DNA of 64,000 nt from Astropecten irregularis (GCA_963971285.1 OZ020244.1:2108001-2172000), one strand, 5' to 3'. Positions 25,801-35,650 are shown, counted from the first letter of the stretch. The notes: a model not told the origin generated them from the sequence alone. Made by a program: numbers and translations.

Positions 25801-28800
25801 TAATATTTGGCAGACTCAAGAAGGCTCATGGTCCAAATGCCTTGTGGGTTACGGTTGATGTTAAATTTTTAATTATGGAAAGTTATACATGGGAAATGTA
25901 GTGGTTAAACGAGAGTATTTTGGTTGTCCAGTCATTCAATTGTTATCCAAACATTTGTAAAAGAAAACAATTGTATATGATAACCTGAGAAAAGCTTGAA
26001 GTATATCGTGGGTAGCCATCATCAAAATAGTATAGAAAATTAAGGTGTCTTTCAGAAAATCTTGAAAGTGAAGCTCAGACCAGTCTTCAAGTATCAATCA
26101 TAATGTTATGTATGATTTTGTTGATCTTGTAGACCTCATGACACCTCTTAAGAAGCGCATGCTACGTCACTCCATCGCCGAGGATCGCGTAACCACGACA
26201 CCACCCCCAGCCCTCGGCCAGCTGGAAGAAAAACTCCACTCCCAGAGTACGCCTTGCACCCCTCTGATAGATGAGGTGGCTGTGCCGTCCGGTGTGGATG
26301 GGACTGAGCCAAGCGCCATGGACTCGCCCTGCAAGTCTGAGGTTACTGGGAGACCCTCCACTCCTGGCCAGGCAGAGGTAGGTTGAAACTTTGCATTTTG
26401 TGGTTGAGTGACTCATAAAGGCATGAGACGTGCCAGCTATTCCCAGTACAGTGTTTAAAGTTTGTATGTGTGTAGTCAGGAACCAGGTAGGAGCACTTAA
26501 TTATGACAAGAGTGCTCTTATGTTCTGCATTTTCTTCACAACTTACCAAAAACTTAACAAATATAGCCAGCCTTCAAAGCCTTTGATAAATCTTAATATA
26601 AAATGCAGTAAGGGAACATTATCGTCCTTACTTTGACCCCAAGCATCGCATATCCACCAAAATGTGTTTGAAATATTGCAGGATTTGGAATACTTTGTAC
26701 AGTAGTCCCAGGGCATCGTAACTTCATATGGGGGCTTGCTGGTCCAACTTGGACCAAGATCAAGGAATGTGCAACAGGTTTACCACAGTGTCGGGTTTAT
26801 ACATGTATGAGATCATACAATGTAGATACAGGAGGAATATGTTATCCATGAATGCAATATGATTGTGTTAATCTGGAACACTTGATATAACTGTGTTGAA
26901 AGCATTGTATGTTGATGTTCAGGAATGAGAAGGATCCCTCTGCTATCTGACTCACAGTAGTGTACAATGAGATAAAGAATTGAGACCTGTTTCTCATGAT
27001 AATTGTTTAGGTGCATCACTTGACTACAAAATACCATTGTCCCTGTGCACATTGTGTGGAAATAGTTCAAGTTATACACTTCTATTCCTGTGAAGGAATG
27101 AGCATGATGTATTAGAATGCATTGTATGAATAGTGTCTGTGTCAATACGTTCACCATGATGTTTGTGGGTAGGTGCATGCAGATATTGAATATCAACTGT
27201 AGAGTAAACATGTTACATAAATGAAGTGACCTTTCCAAGTTTGTGATGGTAACTGATGATACGTTACAAACCATCACACAGCAGTATTTGTAGCCTTCAT
27301 CTCCAGATGTGCGTTTGCAGTGATTTATCTCATGTGTGCTTATCACGTCTTCATCATCCTTTAATACCTGTAGCTTGTTGTCTCACCTGAGTGCACTCTC
27401 GACATCAGGAGACGCTCGCTACCTTTCCCATTTCCACTGCCTGCCAAGAAGGTATAGAACTCAATGATCACCTTCTCATGACCAAACCCATAACCCAAAC
27501 TCGCAAGCTTGCTCAGTTTACGTTTCAAACTCCAGGCATACGCACCGCCATTTGTTTTTCTGCTTCACGTCATCTTTATTTTCCGTAGCTTTTAAATAAT
27601 TAGCAATATTAACAACATCTTCTTAAAGCGTAGACTTATGTTTGCTTTTAACCATTCAATTTAACCCAGTTTATTTAGGACAAGAAGCCACTGACAGCAA
27701 GGAGCTATCATCCAGTATAATAATAACGGTGTAGAGATAATTCTCTAAAAACAAACTAATAGGCCTATGGCTTTGTTCATTTGCTTGAGGCAGTGATTGG
27801 TAGTATTCTGTGGAACACCGCTTTAACGAAGATGGCGAGACCCACTGCACTTGTCTGGCTCAGTCTTTTGTTATAGCAATTTTATACATATCTTTGTTTG
27901 CTATGTTTTGTACACATAAATTGGGAGCCAAGGATGATGTTCTATGTATTTGTACCGAATGTTGGGTAAAGCGGTGTTCGGTATAGTGGCATTCCACTGT
28001 ATTGTGTTTTTAAATGGTGTTTCACCACAAGTATGCATGACTGAGTTTATATTATGGCAGCTACGTACCTCCCATGGTAAATTTCCATTCATTTTGACCA
28101 CAACTAATTAACAATGCACTGCTGTTTTCTTTCATTTCATTTCAACTTCCCTCATATTAAAAATAGAATGTTAATCTTTTTATAAAGCTAATATTTTGAT
28201 TATGTAACATGTATTAATTTGGAAATGAACTATGCTTGGGAAATTTATCTAGGAAACTTTCTGGTTAACCTCCATTTGTATACTGAAAAACTGAAGTATG
28301 TTGATATACTTAATGTGGATGTTACATGATTTCACATGGTCATTGTGTAACTTCAGTGAATGGAATCGATTCACAAGTAACCAAAGCATTTCTTTTTATT
28401 TCCTGAAGAATGTGTACACAGTCGTCATGTTCTTTGGTAGAGGAAATTAATTTTCATCATCTAGTTTTTTTTTAGAATACATATCAAATCAAATACATAT
28501 CAAAACTAACCAAATTTCATCCAAGTCAGTGTTCGGATTTTCGACAAATATACAGAAAACAGACGTTTTAGTTCAAAATCGTGTGCTTGTTCCTATTGTT
28601 TGCAATTTTGATTGCCGCTATCAAGATCAGCTGTTGCAATTTGTTTTTGTTGTTTTCTTGTATATGGCAATATTTTAAAAGAGAATATTGCACAGTAATA
28701 TTGGTTTAAGTATGCTCTTTATAATTTTAAGCTTTGCCTGAAACTTAATTATGTTTTTGAACAATTACAATCCTGTACCCTACTATTAACCACTGACTCC

Positions 28801-31800
28801 ATAACTTGTAGCTGTACTGACTCTATATTGAATATTAAGAGTGCTCAAATGATATTTTCCTACTCAAGTGTACATTTATTGTAATCTGACCCATACACAG
28901 TTTTAACCTTTGGTCCAGAAGATACATGTACTGTAATGCTTTCCGGCATATGCCCTGCAGCCATGGACTGTAATGCCATTGTTTCCTTGCCGGTGTATTC
29001 ATGTCATGAGGCCTTAAAAATGGTTTTGTGCGTCATACAGTTGCTGAGGGATTGCACGTTAAATTGCTGCGTGTATGATTGTATGGTCAGCATATAATGC
29101 TGGTCATTATTAGACCAAGTGTGTGTATCAGTATTATGCAGCTGCATTACCTTCACCCAATAGGCCTACTGCATGGCAATTTTATTAATCTATGCAGTCA
29201 TACACTGCAAGGTAGATGAAATTTGTCCAAGTACATGTATACTATATTATAATGATGGGATCTCAAGCTGAATTTCTTTGTTGTTTTGTCAGGATTTCCG
29301 CAAGAGCTCATCTGTTGACAGTGGTCTGTCAGTCACCACCCCAGCTGACTTTGATCGATCCCCTGGTTCCTTGCTTCCTGGGGATACCCAGGATCCCGGT
29401 ACGACCCCAGTCAAAGACGAAGGCACACCGGTTAAAGATGAACAGCGCATGCATTCAGAGCTCAGCAGCCAGAGTGTGAACCTTCAGGAAAGGACCTATC
29501 AAAACACTAATAATTCTGGAGATTTGGACTCCCAGAGGCGAGGTGATTCATTAGCCCTGATGGGCTTGTCGCAGGACAGGAGAGAGAGTTTGTCGTCGAA
29601 TGAACAAGCAGCAGCACCTAGTGGATTACAAGGTGCTGATAGTTGTCTGCCAAGTGAGAGTAAGGTGTTGACATCAACAACCAATCCGGAAACTCTGTTA
29701 AACTTGGACTACTCCCTCTCGGCCTCGCAAGGGTCCCTGGCTTTGAGTATGCAGAGCACTCAGAGCTCAATGTCGGACCTACACAAATCCTACATGAGTT
29801 TGCCAGATCTTGGCCATTCACATACATCGGTTCCAAACTTGTCGCATTCTGCATCCTCGGCAGAGTTACAGCTTAGCTCTGTGGCAAGAAAACTAGACTT
29901 GAAAACGGATGTGTACAGTACTCGGAGGGTATCAGAGGAGCCTGTGAACCAGATACAAGTTGTAGGGGATGCAGCATCACAGAGAATGAGACACTTATCA
30001 GGATGCAGTGTAAACAGTGGGTCCTCGGTAGATCAGACTGACGGTCAGCTGCCTCTGAGACAAAACTTTACCGAGGACCAAGTACAAGGAAATTTGTATT
30101 CTTCCTTTGCATCCCCAGTGAAAAGGCCTTCACTCAGCCAATCACCAGAAAGTGGTAATATTAATCGGATGCAACCTACAGTGGCAAGGTACAATCCCAA
30201 TCAGAGCTCACCAGTGCCACCTGTGAATTCAACAAATACGAGCAGTGTTCCTGTGGACCAATTAGAGAGGAGGGATACTCCTCAAACATTTCATCAGCCG
30301 TTGGACGGTCCAAATGCGGCTGACTCAGAATCACCTGAATCTGAAGGTCGAGGAAGAGGTCAAACCTGGAGTCAAATACCAGGACCTCCAACAGGCCCCG
30401 GAAGGCCGCCACTTGGGTCTGGAACCCCACCTGCAGGGGTAGAAGCTCGAAAACCAGAGAATGATGATGAAGCACGACCTCTTGCAGGATTCAGGTCTAT
30501 GTCTGCGGGACTTACTGAAGGCCTACCAGGAGAACCAGGTCCTGGAAGGCCCTTGATTCCTCCACAAACATCTTTTGGAGTTGCGCCGTCACCGGTCAAG
30601 GGGCCGCTGGGTCCTGTACCGGTCATCCCTGGTACACCTCCAAGTGGTATTGTTTCTCCAGTCCCAGGAACACCACCAGCTGCCAAGAAAAGGGTTAGTA
30701 TGCCACTATGGTAGGCACCATGCATATTGTCATTTTGATGAAACAGTATCATCCTAATAATGTTCTTAATAAATGTAACAAACAAGCTGTGATACTTGGA
30801 TCACAAATATGAGCCGACGCTCTGGCATTTTCTCTCTGAGTTGGTTCTGTCTCTTGGAAGCTGCAACAGTATGAATCAGTGAGTAGTTGATGGTGTTAAA
30901 TGAGCTTTCATCTGTTAGGTCAGTTTCCCAGTCAGTGTGTTGTGCACTTGTGCTATAGTAATTTGACATTAGCCTCCAAAATTAACTATTCCTAGTAGTA
31001 TGATTGAAGCAAGAAATAAGAAGAAACTTCTGAAACCGTCCAAAGCAGTCAAATTCCTGTCTGTTGATACTAATTGCAGATCAGGGCCAGCGCTTTGGCA
31101 AAGAAACATGAGACTGCTATGCAACCATGCAGGATTTGTCACAAGAGAATCCTGATAGCATTGCTGTTTCAAACATTTAATCTAGTCTGTGATGTAGATG
31201 AATGTTAACAATCCACAAGCAGTAAATTGTTCTATGTTGATTCGTATTAGTTAGTCAAGGTATGTTTTATATGATTGTCTAATTAGTTGTTCCTTGTTAA
31301 TTGCATTTTGTTATGTCTTGGTGCTTTGCAGGTGTCTTTATTGGAATACCGCAAACGCAAGGGTAGTGATTTAAGCAATAACAAACCGGCCAAGAAGGAC
31401 GCCCCGTCCAGTGCACCTTCCACCCCTGTGGCTCCTAAACCACCCCTGACATCACTTAAACCCCCTCTACCTAGCCCGATATCAACCTCCAATCCAAACA
31501 CTCCCACCAAACCCCTGGAGAGCCCCCTGGAGGCCAGCAGTAGTTCCAGCTCCACCCCGACGGCCCAGCTTCCCAGCCTCCCCCTGTTTACTACAGAGAA
31601 GGAGAACGGACTCGGTGAGCGGCTGAGTCTGTCCACGGAGGCACAGCAGGTCATCTCCTCCCTGACCAGCCTCCTGAAGAAACATAAGAAACCAGAAGAT
31701 GAGGTGACTCCAGATTCCAAATGGTCAGTGTCTTAATTCTTGTCTTCGCTTGCGAACCATTCATTGTGAATATCCTAGAATGGACCCATTTTCACCCAAG

Positions 31801-33894
31801 GGGTCTTTCACATGTCCGTTCAATCAATCCACACGTGGATTTATATTTTGACCAAAGCCAGCATTTATTTTTCCGTTGATATTCCACCAGTGGTTTGATG
31901 AATACTTTTCTTTGAAACTGTTGGCAGCTTTCCAATGTATTATGAAAGGCTTGTGGAGAAACAATCAAGCTTGCAACTACCAGGCATGCAACTTTTCCTC
32001 GGATCAGCTGATTTCCCCCTTTTTCCACTCGACTCTTATGCCATTGAAAAGGGAAAAACACTGTACTACAAAGTATGGTAAAGATTGGAATTTCTTCGAT
32101 TTTTGTGAAGTCCAATTTGCATGCCTGAAGTACACAAGATGTTCTACACATCTGAATCTTTCAAGATCTTTCTCTGTTTTACAAATGACATATTTGCATT
32201 GGGTTCACTTTCACAACCATTCTAGATAGGTTTATTTCAACTTGATCATTGAGTATGTCTTGGTGTGATTAGGGGCTCCAGTCGGCTGGATACACCAGAT
32301 GAAGACCCTCTTCAGAAGATGCGTAAAGAGTTGAAGGAGAAGAATCGAGAGAGAGAACGCAAGGAGGCCTTGTCTCACAAGAGGCCCCGCTCCCCTGATC
32401 CACCACCCCCTCCCCCAAGCAAGAAACCCAATCCAGGGTTGCGCTTGCAGATACCACCTCCACCGCCTCCCAAGACGAAGTCAGACACACGGCCTGGTGA
32501 GTAAGACAGGCAAAACCCTTAGTAACATCAGTTGGCTAGCTTCCTCAGTCCTCCAGAATCAACCATTAACCATCCAAGAAGGATTTAATTGCAAAGTCAA
32601 TTTTTAATCAGCTTTTAATTCCTTGCTTTTGTCATGTATGAGAAGTATTCATGCCTCAGTCTATCAAGATTGCTGAAATTCATCAAAGTTTCTTTCCTGG
32701 TGATGTCTCCTGATGATGACTTGAACAAGCTAGTCGAAACGTTGAGGCCTAACCAGAAGTGCGGCGAAAATGAGAAGTGCGAAAGTACGAACAAATATTA
32801 TATGGTGTTTCCGCAAACCGCTCCACATATGAATTGTCACCATGCAAAGCCTCAAATCTGTCTTGAATGTTTCTCTCACATACTTCTTTAGGTTACAGGT
32901 TAGTTGATAGATATTTATCTGGCTATCTCAAATGTGATTTCAGGTGATGTGTCTGGTGAAAATACCCCAGTGAAAATGAGCAACGCAGCAGGAAGCACCA
33001 CGCCAGTGAGGAACCCAGGGTCTGCTGGAATTTACCCTCAGGTGAGTTGAGACTGGAACCTTCACTGAGAGAGTGAAACAGAAATACTGGTCAGGGCCAG
33101 CCACTTAAAAGCCAGGCCAGGCCTGGGCTTTGCTTGGAATCTTTTGCTTTTATAACCCCTAGCCTTGAACTATCAACTTCAAAGCCCCTGCTTTGTCCTG
33201 GATCGTTGTTGGCATAAACCTGATTGACAGATTGAGTTCACATTGATTTTGGAAAGTATCCAGAACCCAGGCTTTATTGGTTTTAAGTAGCTCTATTGTA
33301 GTGAAGTTCATTGCCGACAAGAGGAGGATTTTGTTTTTATCATGTGTTAAAGTTGTGTTTCCTTTTTTCTTGTTTCAGCAACTTGGGAAAGCTTTCAGTG
33401 CTCAGTCAACATCCCCGTACCTCCAAACGTCTGTCAAAGCACCTTTCCCACAGCCGTACCAAGCACAGCAATATGCACAGCAGCAGCCACAGCAGCAGCA
33501 AGCCAAACTCCAAGCTGGCTATACCGCGACTTACCCTGTGTATGATTACAAGCATCAGAATACACAGCAGCAGTTTACCCAGTATCACCAGGGTCAACAG
33601 GCACCGATCCCGCAGCAGGGACAATACCAGCAGCAGTCGCAGCAACCGCAGAAACCAGGATATCCCTATCCGCAAGCACAGCAGCAGGCCTACAACTCTG
33701 CTGCAGTTCAAGCGCAACCTCAACAGCAGCAACAGCAGCAGCAGCCGTATCCAAAAGTCGGCAGCAAGTTTGGAGCAAACCCAAACCTTGGGACCAAAGG
33801 TGCTTTTGGTTCAGATAGTCGGACTTCCAAGCCACCCTTCCCTGCAAATGCAAATAGTTACTCTCCAAGGCGGGGGACTTACTATCAAAAGTGA
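7803..33894 (+). CDS. KMT2E: KMT2E/SETD5 orthologue (MLL5/UpSET family), 20 coding exons
   Basis: Chromatin regulator of the MLL5/SETD5 family. Relatives act in the nucleus as readers of H3K4me3 and scaffolds for HDAC and HCF-1 complexes rather than as active methyltransferases. Coding exons: 7803-7873, 8497-8599, 9647-9828, 11584-11771, 12559-12752, 15139-15239, 16078-16368, 17025-17252, 19084-19288, 20318-20731, 21881-22041, 22743-23004, 24170-24379, 25215-25380, 26133-26377, 29293-30693, 31332-31723, 32273-32496, 32944-33041 and 33379-33894. All have GT-AG borders and compatible phases. The sum is 5652 nt, giving 1883 aa, close to human KMT2E as I recall it (about 1.86 kb residues). Order: N-terminal MAAGS and SHYIGLPY motifs, DHNY at about 59-62, PHD 117-159, SET about 340-455, cysteine cluster about 460, [15 protein letters not shown] about 575, disordered Ser/Pro regions, [10 protein letters not shown] about 1475, Q-rich C terminus. 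Vertebrates split this gene into KMT2E and SETD5; the PHD finger makes KMT2E the closer name. Confidence 0.93.
9279..9612. mobile_element. foldback repeat family F in KMT2E intron
   Basis: An internal inverted repeat (TTTTGATCTCAGCAGGATC and a near reverse complement around 9345-9368) is followed by a tail ATTATTTTGGTTGATGAGCAG shared with copies at 16.5, 22.3, 37.0, 37.9 and 63.7 kb. It lies immediately before the exon at 9647. Confidence 0.6.
9647..9828 (+). CDS. KMT2E: KMT2E exon with HCF-1-binding motif and first PHD cysteines
   Basis: The exon opens with D-H-N-Y-G-A followed by [10 protein letters not shown]. In human MLL5 the tetrapeptide DHNY, of the (D/E)HxY type, is the reported HCF-1 binding site and is also followed by a proline run. 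The whole context is kept here. The exon ends within the codon for the second PHD cysteine (RCIC, residues 116-119), so the PHD finger is split between this exon and the next at 11584. The encoded segment between the two motifs is poorly conserved and probably disordered. Confidence 0.85.
11199..11338. mobile_element. foldback MITE family 1 (GTCGATTTCAC ends)
   Basis: About 140 bp with inverted ends TCGATTTCAC and GAAATCGACCCC. Inside is AAGGATAAACCATTGTATCC, then TACGTAGG, then TATGATTGATAGCAAG. Other copies: 25437, 33938, 42100, 44219 and 61794. Confidence 0.7.
11584..11771 (+). CDS. KMT2E: KMT2E PHD-finger exon
   Basis: Encodes the bulk of a C4HC3 PHD finger with ligands C117, C119, C131, C134, H139, C142, C156 and C159 in this model. 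The segment [17 protein letters not shown] contains the tryptophan (W137) equivalent to the aromatic-cage residue that reads H3K4me3 in MLL5, preceded by the acidic pair DD (124-125). The finger should therefore still bind methylated H3K4. A basic stretch follows (KKRAAMS). The next exon continues as [10 protein letters not shown], as in vertebrate KMT2E and SETD5. Confidence 0.9.
12559..12752 (+). CDS. KMT2E: KMT2E exon with [10 protein letters not shown] and lysine-rich run
   Basis: Encodes [15 protein letters not shown], matching the SATESGDEVPVE acidic segment that follows the PHD finger in vertebrates, then SPTSLTLT and a strongly basic run (KMKKKKKKR, then KKKK). The next exon at 15139 adds [18 protein letters not shown]. 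The basic run is a likely nuclear localisation signal. Confidence 0.87.
14472..14846. mobile_element. TTAA-flanked MITE (family B)
   Basis: About 370 bp. The left end is AGGTAAGTACAGGATTGGT and the right end ACCATATTAACCT followed by TTAA. The core (GAAGATGGTACTGGTAGAA, TTATCCAGAAA) is shared with family A, so A and B are probably related. Further copies at 23656 and 47697. Confidence 0.65.
15723..16031. mobile_element. MITE with GGGCCCAATTT ends
   Basis: About 310 bp whose left end GGGCCCAATTTAATGGAAT is the near reverse complement of its right end ATTCCATGAAATTAGGCCC. Internal TTTTTGCTTA repeats. It lies 46 bp upstream of the KMT2E SET-start exon. The ends resemble family E (GGGGCCAATTTCATG). 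Confidence 0.65.
16078..16368 (+). CDS. KMT2E: KMT2E exon with linker and start of SET domain
   Basis: Begins with a helical linker ([16 protein letters not shown]) and ends with [16 protein letters not shown], the N-terminal SET segment equivalent to IIEYRGKFML in MLL5. The codon for the arginine after FFK is split by the intron and completed at 17025. The intron downstream contains a family F repeat (16405-16550). Confidence 0.9.
16405..16550. mobile_element. repeat family F copy, KMT2E intron
   Basis: Contains GATAAAGATCCTGCTAGGAT and GAAACGCATCAGGC, then CATTATTTTGGCTGATGAGC and GCAACAGTTTATTACTTGTA. It starts about 40 bp after a splice donor. Confidence 0.6.
17025..17252 (+). CDS. KMT2E: KMT2E SET-core exon with RRSC in place of NHSC
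   Basis: Encodes [19 protein letters not shown], the motif [16 protein letters not shown], and [14 protein letters not shown]. Active SET domains carry N-H-S-C at the core of this motif for binding S-adenosylmethionine; here residues 408-409 are R-R. The same RRSC change is characteristic of MLL5 and SETD5 and fits a lack of intrinsic methyltransferase activity. The donor at 17253 is followed 24 bp later by a 1-kb transposon. Confidence 0.92.
17277..18274. mobile_element. 1-kb non-autonomous DNA transposon next to SET exon
   Basis: A 998-bp segment begins CAGAGATGCAACT and ends with the exact reverse complement AGTTGCATCTCTG. The sequence CATGTA is present on both sides (17271-17276 and 18275-18280), as a 6-bp target duplication or the surviving part of a longer one. 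Subterminal TTCCGATTTT repeats occur at both ends. The interior is CpG-rich, unlike the flanking introns. No transposase frame is visible. The ends look hAT-like, but 8 bp would be expected for that superfamily. Confidence 0.75.
18324..18682. mobile_element. TTAA-flanked MITE (family A), complete copy
   Basis: About 355 bp with ends AGGTAATATCATACTTTGG and CCAAAGTATGATGGTACCT, flanked on both sides by TTAA. It begins about 50 bp after the 1-kb element. Confidence 0.72.
19084..19288 (+). CDS. KMT2E: KMT2E exon with post-SET-like cysteines
   Basis: Continues from FNYAER to [16 protein letters not shown], a C-x-C-x4-C cluster in the place of MLL5 VDCACLKENPEC, then [13 protein letters not shown], which matches the conserved RKLSPLRLSVS of vertebrate KMT2E. 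Phase 0 at its end, followed by a GTACTG donor. Confidence 0.87.
19372..19750. repeat. adjacent repeats of families E and G
   Basis: 19372-19605 is family E: TTAAGCACAAAAAATTGC at one side and GTGCTAAGCAGGGCTGTGAA at the other, inverted. 19605-19750 is family G, rich in ACCACAC words and ending GGTATGCAGGTGAGTTAGGG. Both recur next to each other at 49.1-49.67 kb in the opposite order. Confidence 0.55.
20229..20290 (-). mobile_element. antisense SINE tail abutting a KMT2E exon
   Basis: TGAACAAAGAAAAATTGACT and the reverse-complement B box (GGATTTGAACC) are the antisense 3' part of the tRNA-derived SINE seen whole at 44.6 and 51.0 kb. The acceptor of the exon at 20318 follows within 30-45 bp. 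Confidence 0.65.
20318..20731 (+). CDS. KMT2E: KMT2E exon with [15 protein letters not shown] helix
   Basis: Carries the segment [17 protein letters not shown] followed by a charged E/K-rich helix, the best-conserved block of the family outside PHD and SET. The N-terminal half is Thr/Ser/Pro rich. The acceptor at 20317 sits just downstream of an antisense SINE tail (20229-20275), so the open frame reading back to 20231 is repeat sequence, not protein. Confidence 0.9.
21324..21718. mobile_element. TTAA-flanked MITE (family A), inverted copy
   Basis: Ends AGGTAACGTCATACTTGGG and AAGTATGAAGCTACATGTACCT with TTAA on each side. The interior is in the opposite orientation to the copies at 1.2 and 18.3 kb. 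Confidence 0.65.
22185..22455. repeat. family F repeat followed by antisense SINE
   Basis: 22190-22330 carries TTTCGATCCTAGCTGGATC and CACTATTTTGGCTGATGAAC. 22350-22455 is an antisense tRNA-derived SINE with CCGAACAAAGAGAAATTGGC, a degraded B box and TAGCTAGCCATGCCCTA. Both lie in a KMT2E intron. Confidence 0.55.
22743..23004 (+). CDS. KMT2E: KMT2E exon with RKRKG and FPKTKK motif
   Basis: Starts with a basic [14 protein letters not shown] patch, a possible nuclear localisation signal, and ends with [12 protein letters not shown]. The next exon (24170) begins [10 protein letters not shown], which together match the vertebrate KYPKTKKHLVNEWLSEK segment. The intron downstream holds a short (GGCTCA)n run at 23163-23193. 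Confidence 0.88.
23656..23974. mobile_element. TTAA-flanked MITE (family B)
   Basis: About 315 bp with ends AGGTACAGTACAGGATTGGT and CCAATCATGTATTTTACCT and TTAA on both flanks. KMT2E intron. Confidence 0.65.
24630..24705 (-). mobile_element. antisense SINE fragment
   Basis: TGAACATAGAAATATTGACT and GGGATTCGAACCAGCGACC are the reverse complement of the SINE tail and B box. KMT2E intron; no A box retained. Confidence 0.6.
24858..25002. mobile_element. MITE family C
   Basis: Contains TTTTCCTCGGATCAGCTGAT and an internal TTATGCCATTGAAAA, ending AAGTTGCATGCCTG. The same 150-bp unit recurs at 31980-32130, where both inverted ends (CAGGCATGCAACTT, TTTGCATGCCTG) are intact. Confidence 0.6.
25437..25576. 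mobile_element. foldback MITE family 1 just after a KMT2E exon
   Basis: 140 bp with inverted ends GGGGTCGATTTCAC and GTGAAATCGACCCC. It begins 56 bp after the donor at 25381, so the open frame that runs past that donor ends inside the element. Confidence 0.75.
26378..29292 (+). other. KMT2E intron without recognised element
   Basis: 2.9 kb of AT-rich intron. It contains a 177-codon antisense open frame (26813-27346) with no recognisable motif, and a short splice-site-like segment near 27410-27452 that would break the reading frame if used. Nothing else is supported. Confidence 0.4.
29293..30693 (+). CDS. KMT2E: KMT2E large exon, disordered region
   Basis: A 467-codon exon, phase 0 at both ends. 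It is almost wholly Ser, Gln, Pro, Gly and Asp rich, with repeated short motifs ([21 protein letters not shown]) and no globular fold apparent. Its last residues (PAAKKR) join [10 protein letters not shown] of the next exon, as in vertebrate KMT2E. Reading past the donor gives a stop after six codons, so the exon end is well supported. Confidence 0.88.
31332..32496 (+). CDS. KMT2E: KMT2E exons with [10 protein letters not shown] and polyproline
   Basis: Two exons (31332-31723 and 32273-32496). The first begins [11 protein letters not shown], a family signature, then Pro/Ser-rich sequence and a helical [18 protein letters not shown]. The second is a charged helix ([17 protein letters not shown]) followed by two polyproline runs (PPPPPP), typical ligands for SH3, WW or EVH1 domains. 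The separating intron contains a family C MITE (31980-32130). Confidence 0.87.
31978..32132. mobile_element. MITE family C, complete copy
   Basis: About 150 bp with inverted ends CAGGCATGCAACTTTTCC and AAGTCCAATTTGCATGCCTG, in a KMT2E intron. Confidence 0.65.
33379..33894 (+). CDS. KMT2E: KMT2E last exon, glutamine-rich tail
   Basis: Encodes 171 residues rich in Gln, Tyr and Pro with CAG/CAA runs (longest eight Gln), ending GTYYQK and a TGA stop. The composition is prion-like (Q/Y-rich) and probably length-variable. The vertebrate C terminus is also low-complexity (Pro/Gln/His), but the sequences do not align in detail. CAA interruptions among CAG codons should limit repeat expansion. Confidence 0.87.
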   Translation, partial: QLGKAFSAQSTSPYLQTSVKAPFPQPYQAQQYAQQQPQQQQAKLQAGYTATYPVYDYKHQNTQQQFTQYHQGQQAPIPQQGQYQQQSQQPQKPGYPYPQAQQQAYNSAAVQAQPQQQQQQQQPYPKVGSKFGANPNLGTKGAFGSDSRTSKPPFPANANSYSPRRGTYYQK

Positions 33895-35650
33895 GAATGC
33901 CTTTCATTCCGTAGCTTAAGATTCCACTGACATCCTAGGGTCGATTTCACCAAACTCATTGTAACTTACTATCAATCGTAGGACTTACATGTATGATGCA
34001 TTGCAGCCGTACATGTACGTAGGATATGATGTGTTATCCTTCGTAACTCGAGTTAAGATATATCGTAGAGCTTCGTGAAATCGACCCCTGGTTCTTATGT
34101 AGAAAACATTCTCATCACCATATACACAGATCAATGAATCTGGGTCACACTGGTCTGTATGTGCGGATTCATCACATAGATTGTTTCTCCATTAGTCTAT
34201 GTCTGTCTCTGTGTTGTAAGCACTTCAGTTTGAGAAAGCCATGCACCATTCACATGTTAATAGCACTGTTTGCTGGACTGGCAAACATCATTGAACATCT
34301 TACTGGTGCTGACAATCAAGTCTTCTTTCATTTGTTCCCGCTAATCATAGTCAATGTGTGCAAGAAAAATATGTAAACCTGTTTGCTACGTGAAAGTAGG
34401 CCATGTTGGTATTACACTCATGGAAGGTTAAATATTGATGAAATTTTACTCACTATTTTTCGAAAAAAACTCCATCATAAATTTTGCATCTTGCAAATAT
34501 TACAATTTCCCTTCGCCTTTTTCTAATTTACAATGGGCATACTCACGTGCTACTTCACTCTACAGTTCTTTGCCAAGACGTAACTGTAGTCTAATAGATT
34601 CTCAAGTTATTTGATAAAAATGATTCCCTTTTAATCTAAAAAGTTGGGTTGACAAGGACATAATGGTTTGATACCAATCGTCAAAAATGGTTGAAAAAAT
34701 TACAGCATTTTACTCTCCTCAGAGCAGAATACACGGACAAATGGAATGAATTGTCCTATGGCCTAACCAGATTTCTTGTTGATACATTTTTTTTGTTATC
34801 CTTATTGCCTACTTAAAAACAGTTCCTTTTTTCTTTTTTATCTTTTCCAGTGATTAAATTTCATCATTTTCATGTGAATTATCGGGTTTTTTTTAAAATA
34901 AGTTGACATTTCTATGCGGAGCAAAGACTACGCTGGCAGACATTTTGAAACAACATTCAGAAACCCAGAATCCGAGTATTACCCTAAAATTGAGAGATAA
35001 AATATACGCCTTTAAGAACAACGTCAAACTAGAAAGTTCTTGATGGATCTGTAGAATGTTTTAATTAAAAGTTGCCTGCAAATAAAGATGGTGTACAGTT
35101 ATTGACTTTTGTTCATGATAATCATGAATTGATGTAAATAGACGAAAAAATGCATTCAGGTCAGATCTTGGTTGTCTCTATTTTTGTTATTATGAATAAT
35201 GATTAATTAATTGATTAATTAAACACACGGTTGATTGGTTAATCAATCCAGTAAATGGAACCTATTGTTTTTATATGGAGATATAAGTCCTTCTAAATGC
35301 TATTCAGCAAGTTTGTTCTTAACCTGAATGTACATGGTAGTGTACCCATGTAAATACTTGACTTGCTCATGACATTTTAAATGTGAGCTGTGTAATCCAG
35401 CCTGTATATAAATACTAGGATGTACAATGCTTATAGTGTGCAGTAGTTAGTAGCAAATACTAGATTAGCATTCTAGATTCATGTAGCTGAATTCCTCCAA
35501 ACTGGATTTTTCTTTTGGTCGTTATTTGTTTATAAATACTCCATCTGTGAATACGATTTTTCAGTTTTGTTTTTGCTTTAGTTTTGTACCTGAGTGATAA
35601 ACTCTTTTTAATTTGTTACATACAAAATAAATATATTTCTTGTGTAGTTT
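33895..35650 (+). other. KMT2E: KMT2E 3' UTR with poly(A) signal
   Basis: AT-rich DNA after the stop. An AATAAA at 35626-35631 followed by a GT/T-rich element (TTGTGTAGTTTTTGG) is the best polyadenylation signal. The UTR would contain a family 1 foldback (33938-34088), which could form a hairpin in the mRNA. Confidence 0.6.
33938..34088. mobile_element. foldback MITE family 1 in KMT2E 3' UTR
   Basis: Ends GGGTCGATTTCACC and CGTGAAATCGACCCC; inside CTATCAATCGTAGG and CCTTCGTAACTCGAG. It starts 43 bp after the stop codon, so it is probably transcribed. Confidence 0.7.

Noticed and set aside
26813..27346. 177-codon minus-strand frame inside a KMT2E intron
   Set aside because: No motif, no splice support, and a composition like the surrounding AT-rich intron; likely chance.
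27391..27588. exon-like segment in a KMT2E intron (CATCAG then GAGACG, ending AAGAAG then GTATAG)
   Set aside because: The bracketed exon would be 43 nt and would break the frame between the exons at 26133-26377 and 29293-30693, which join cleanly without it.
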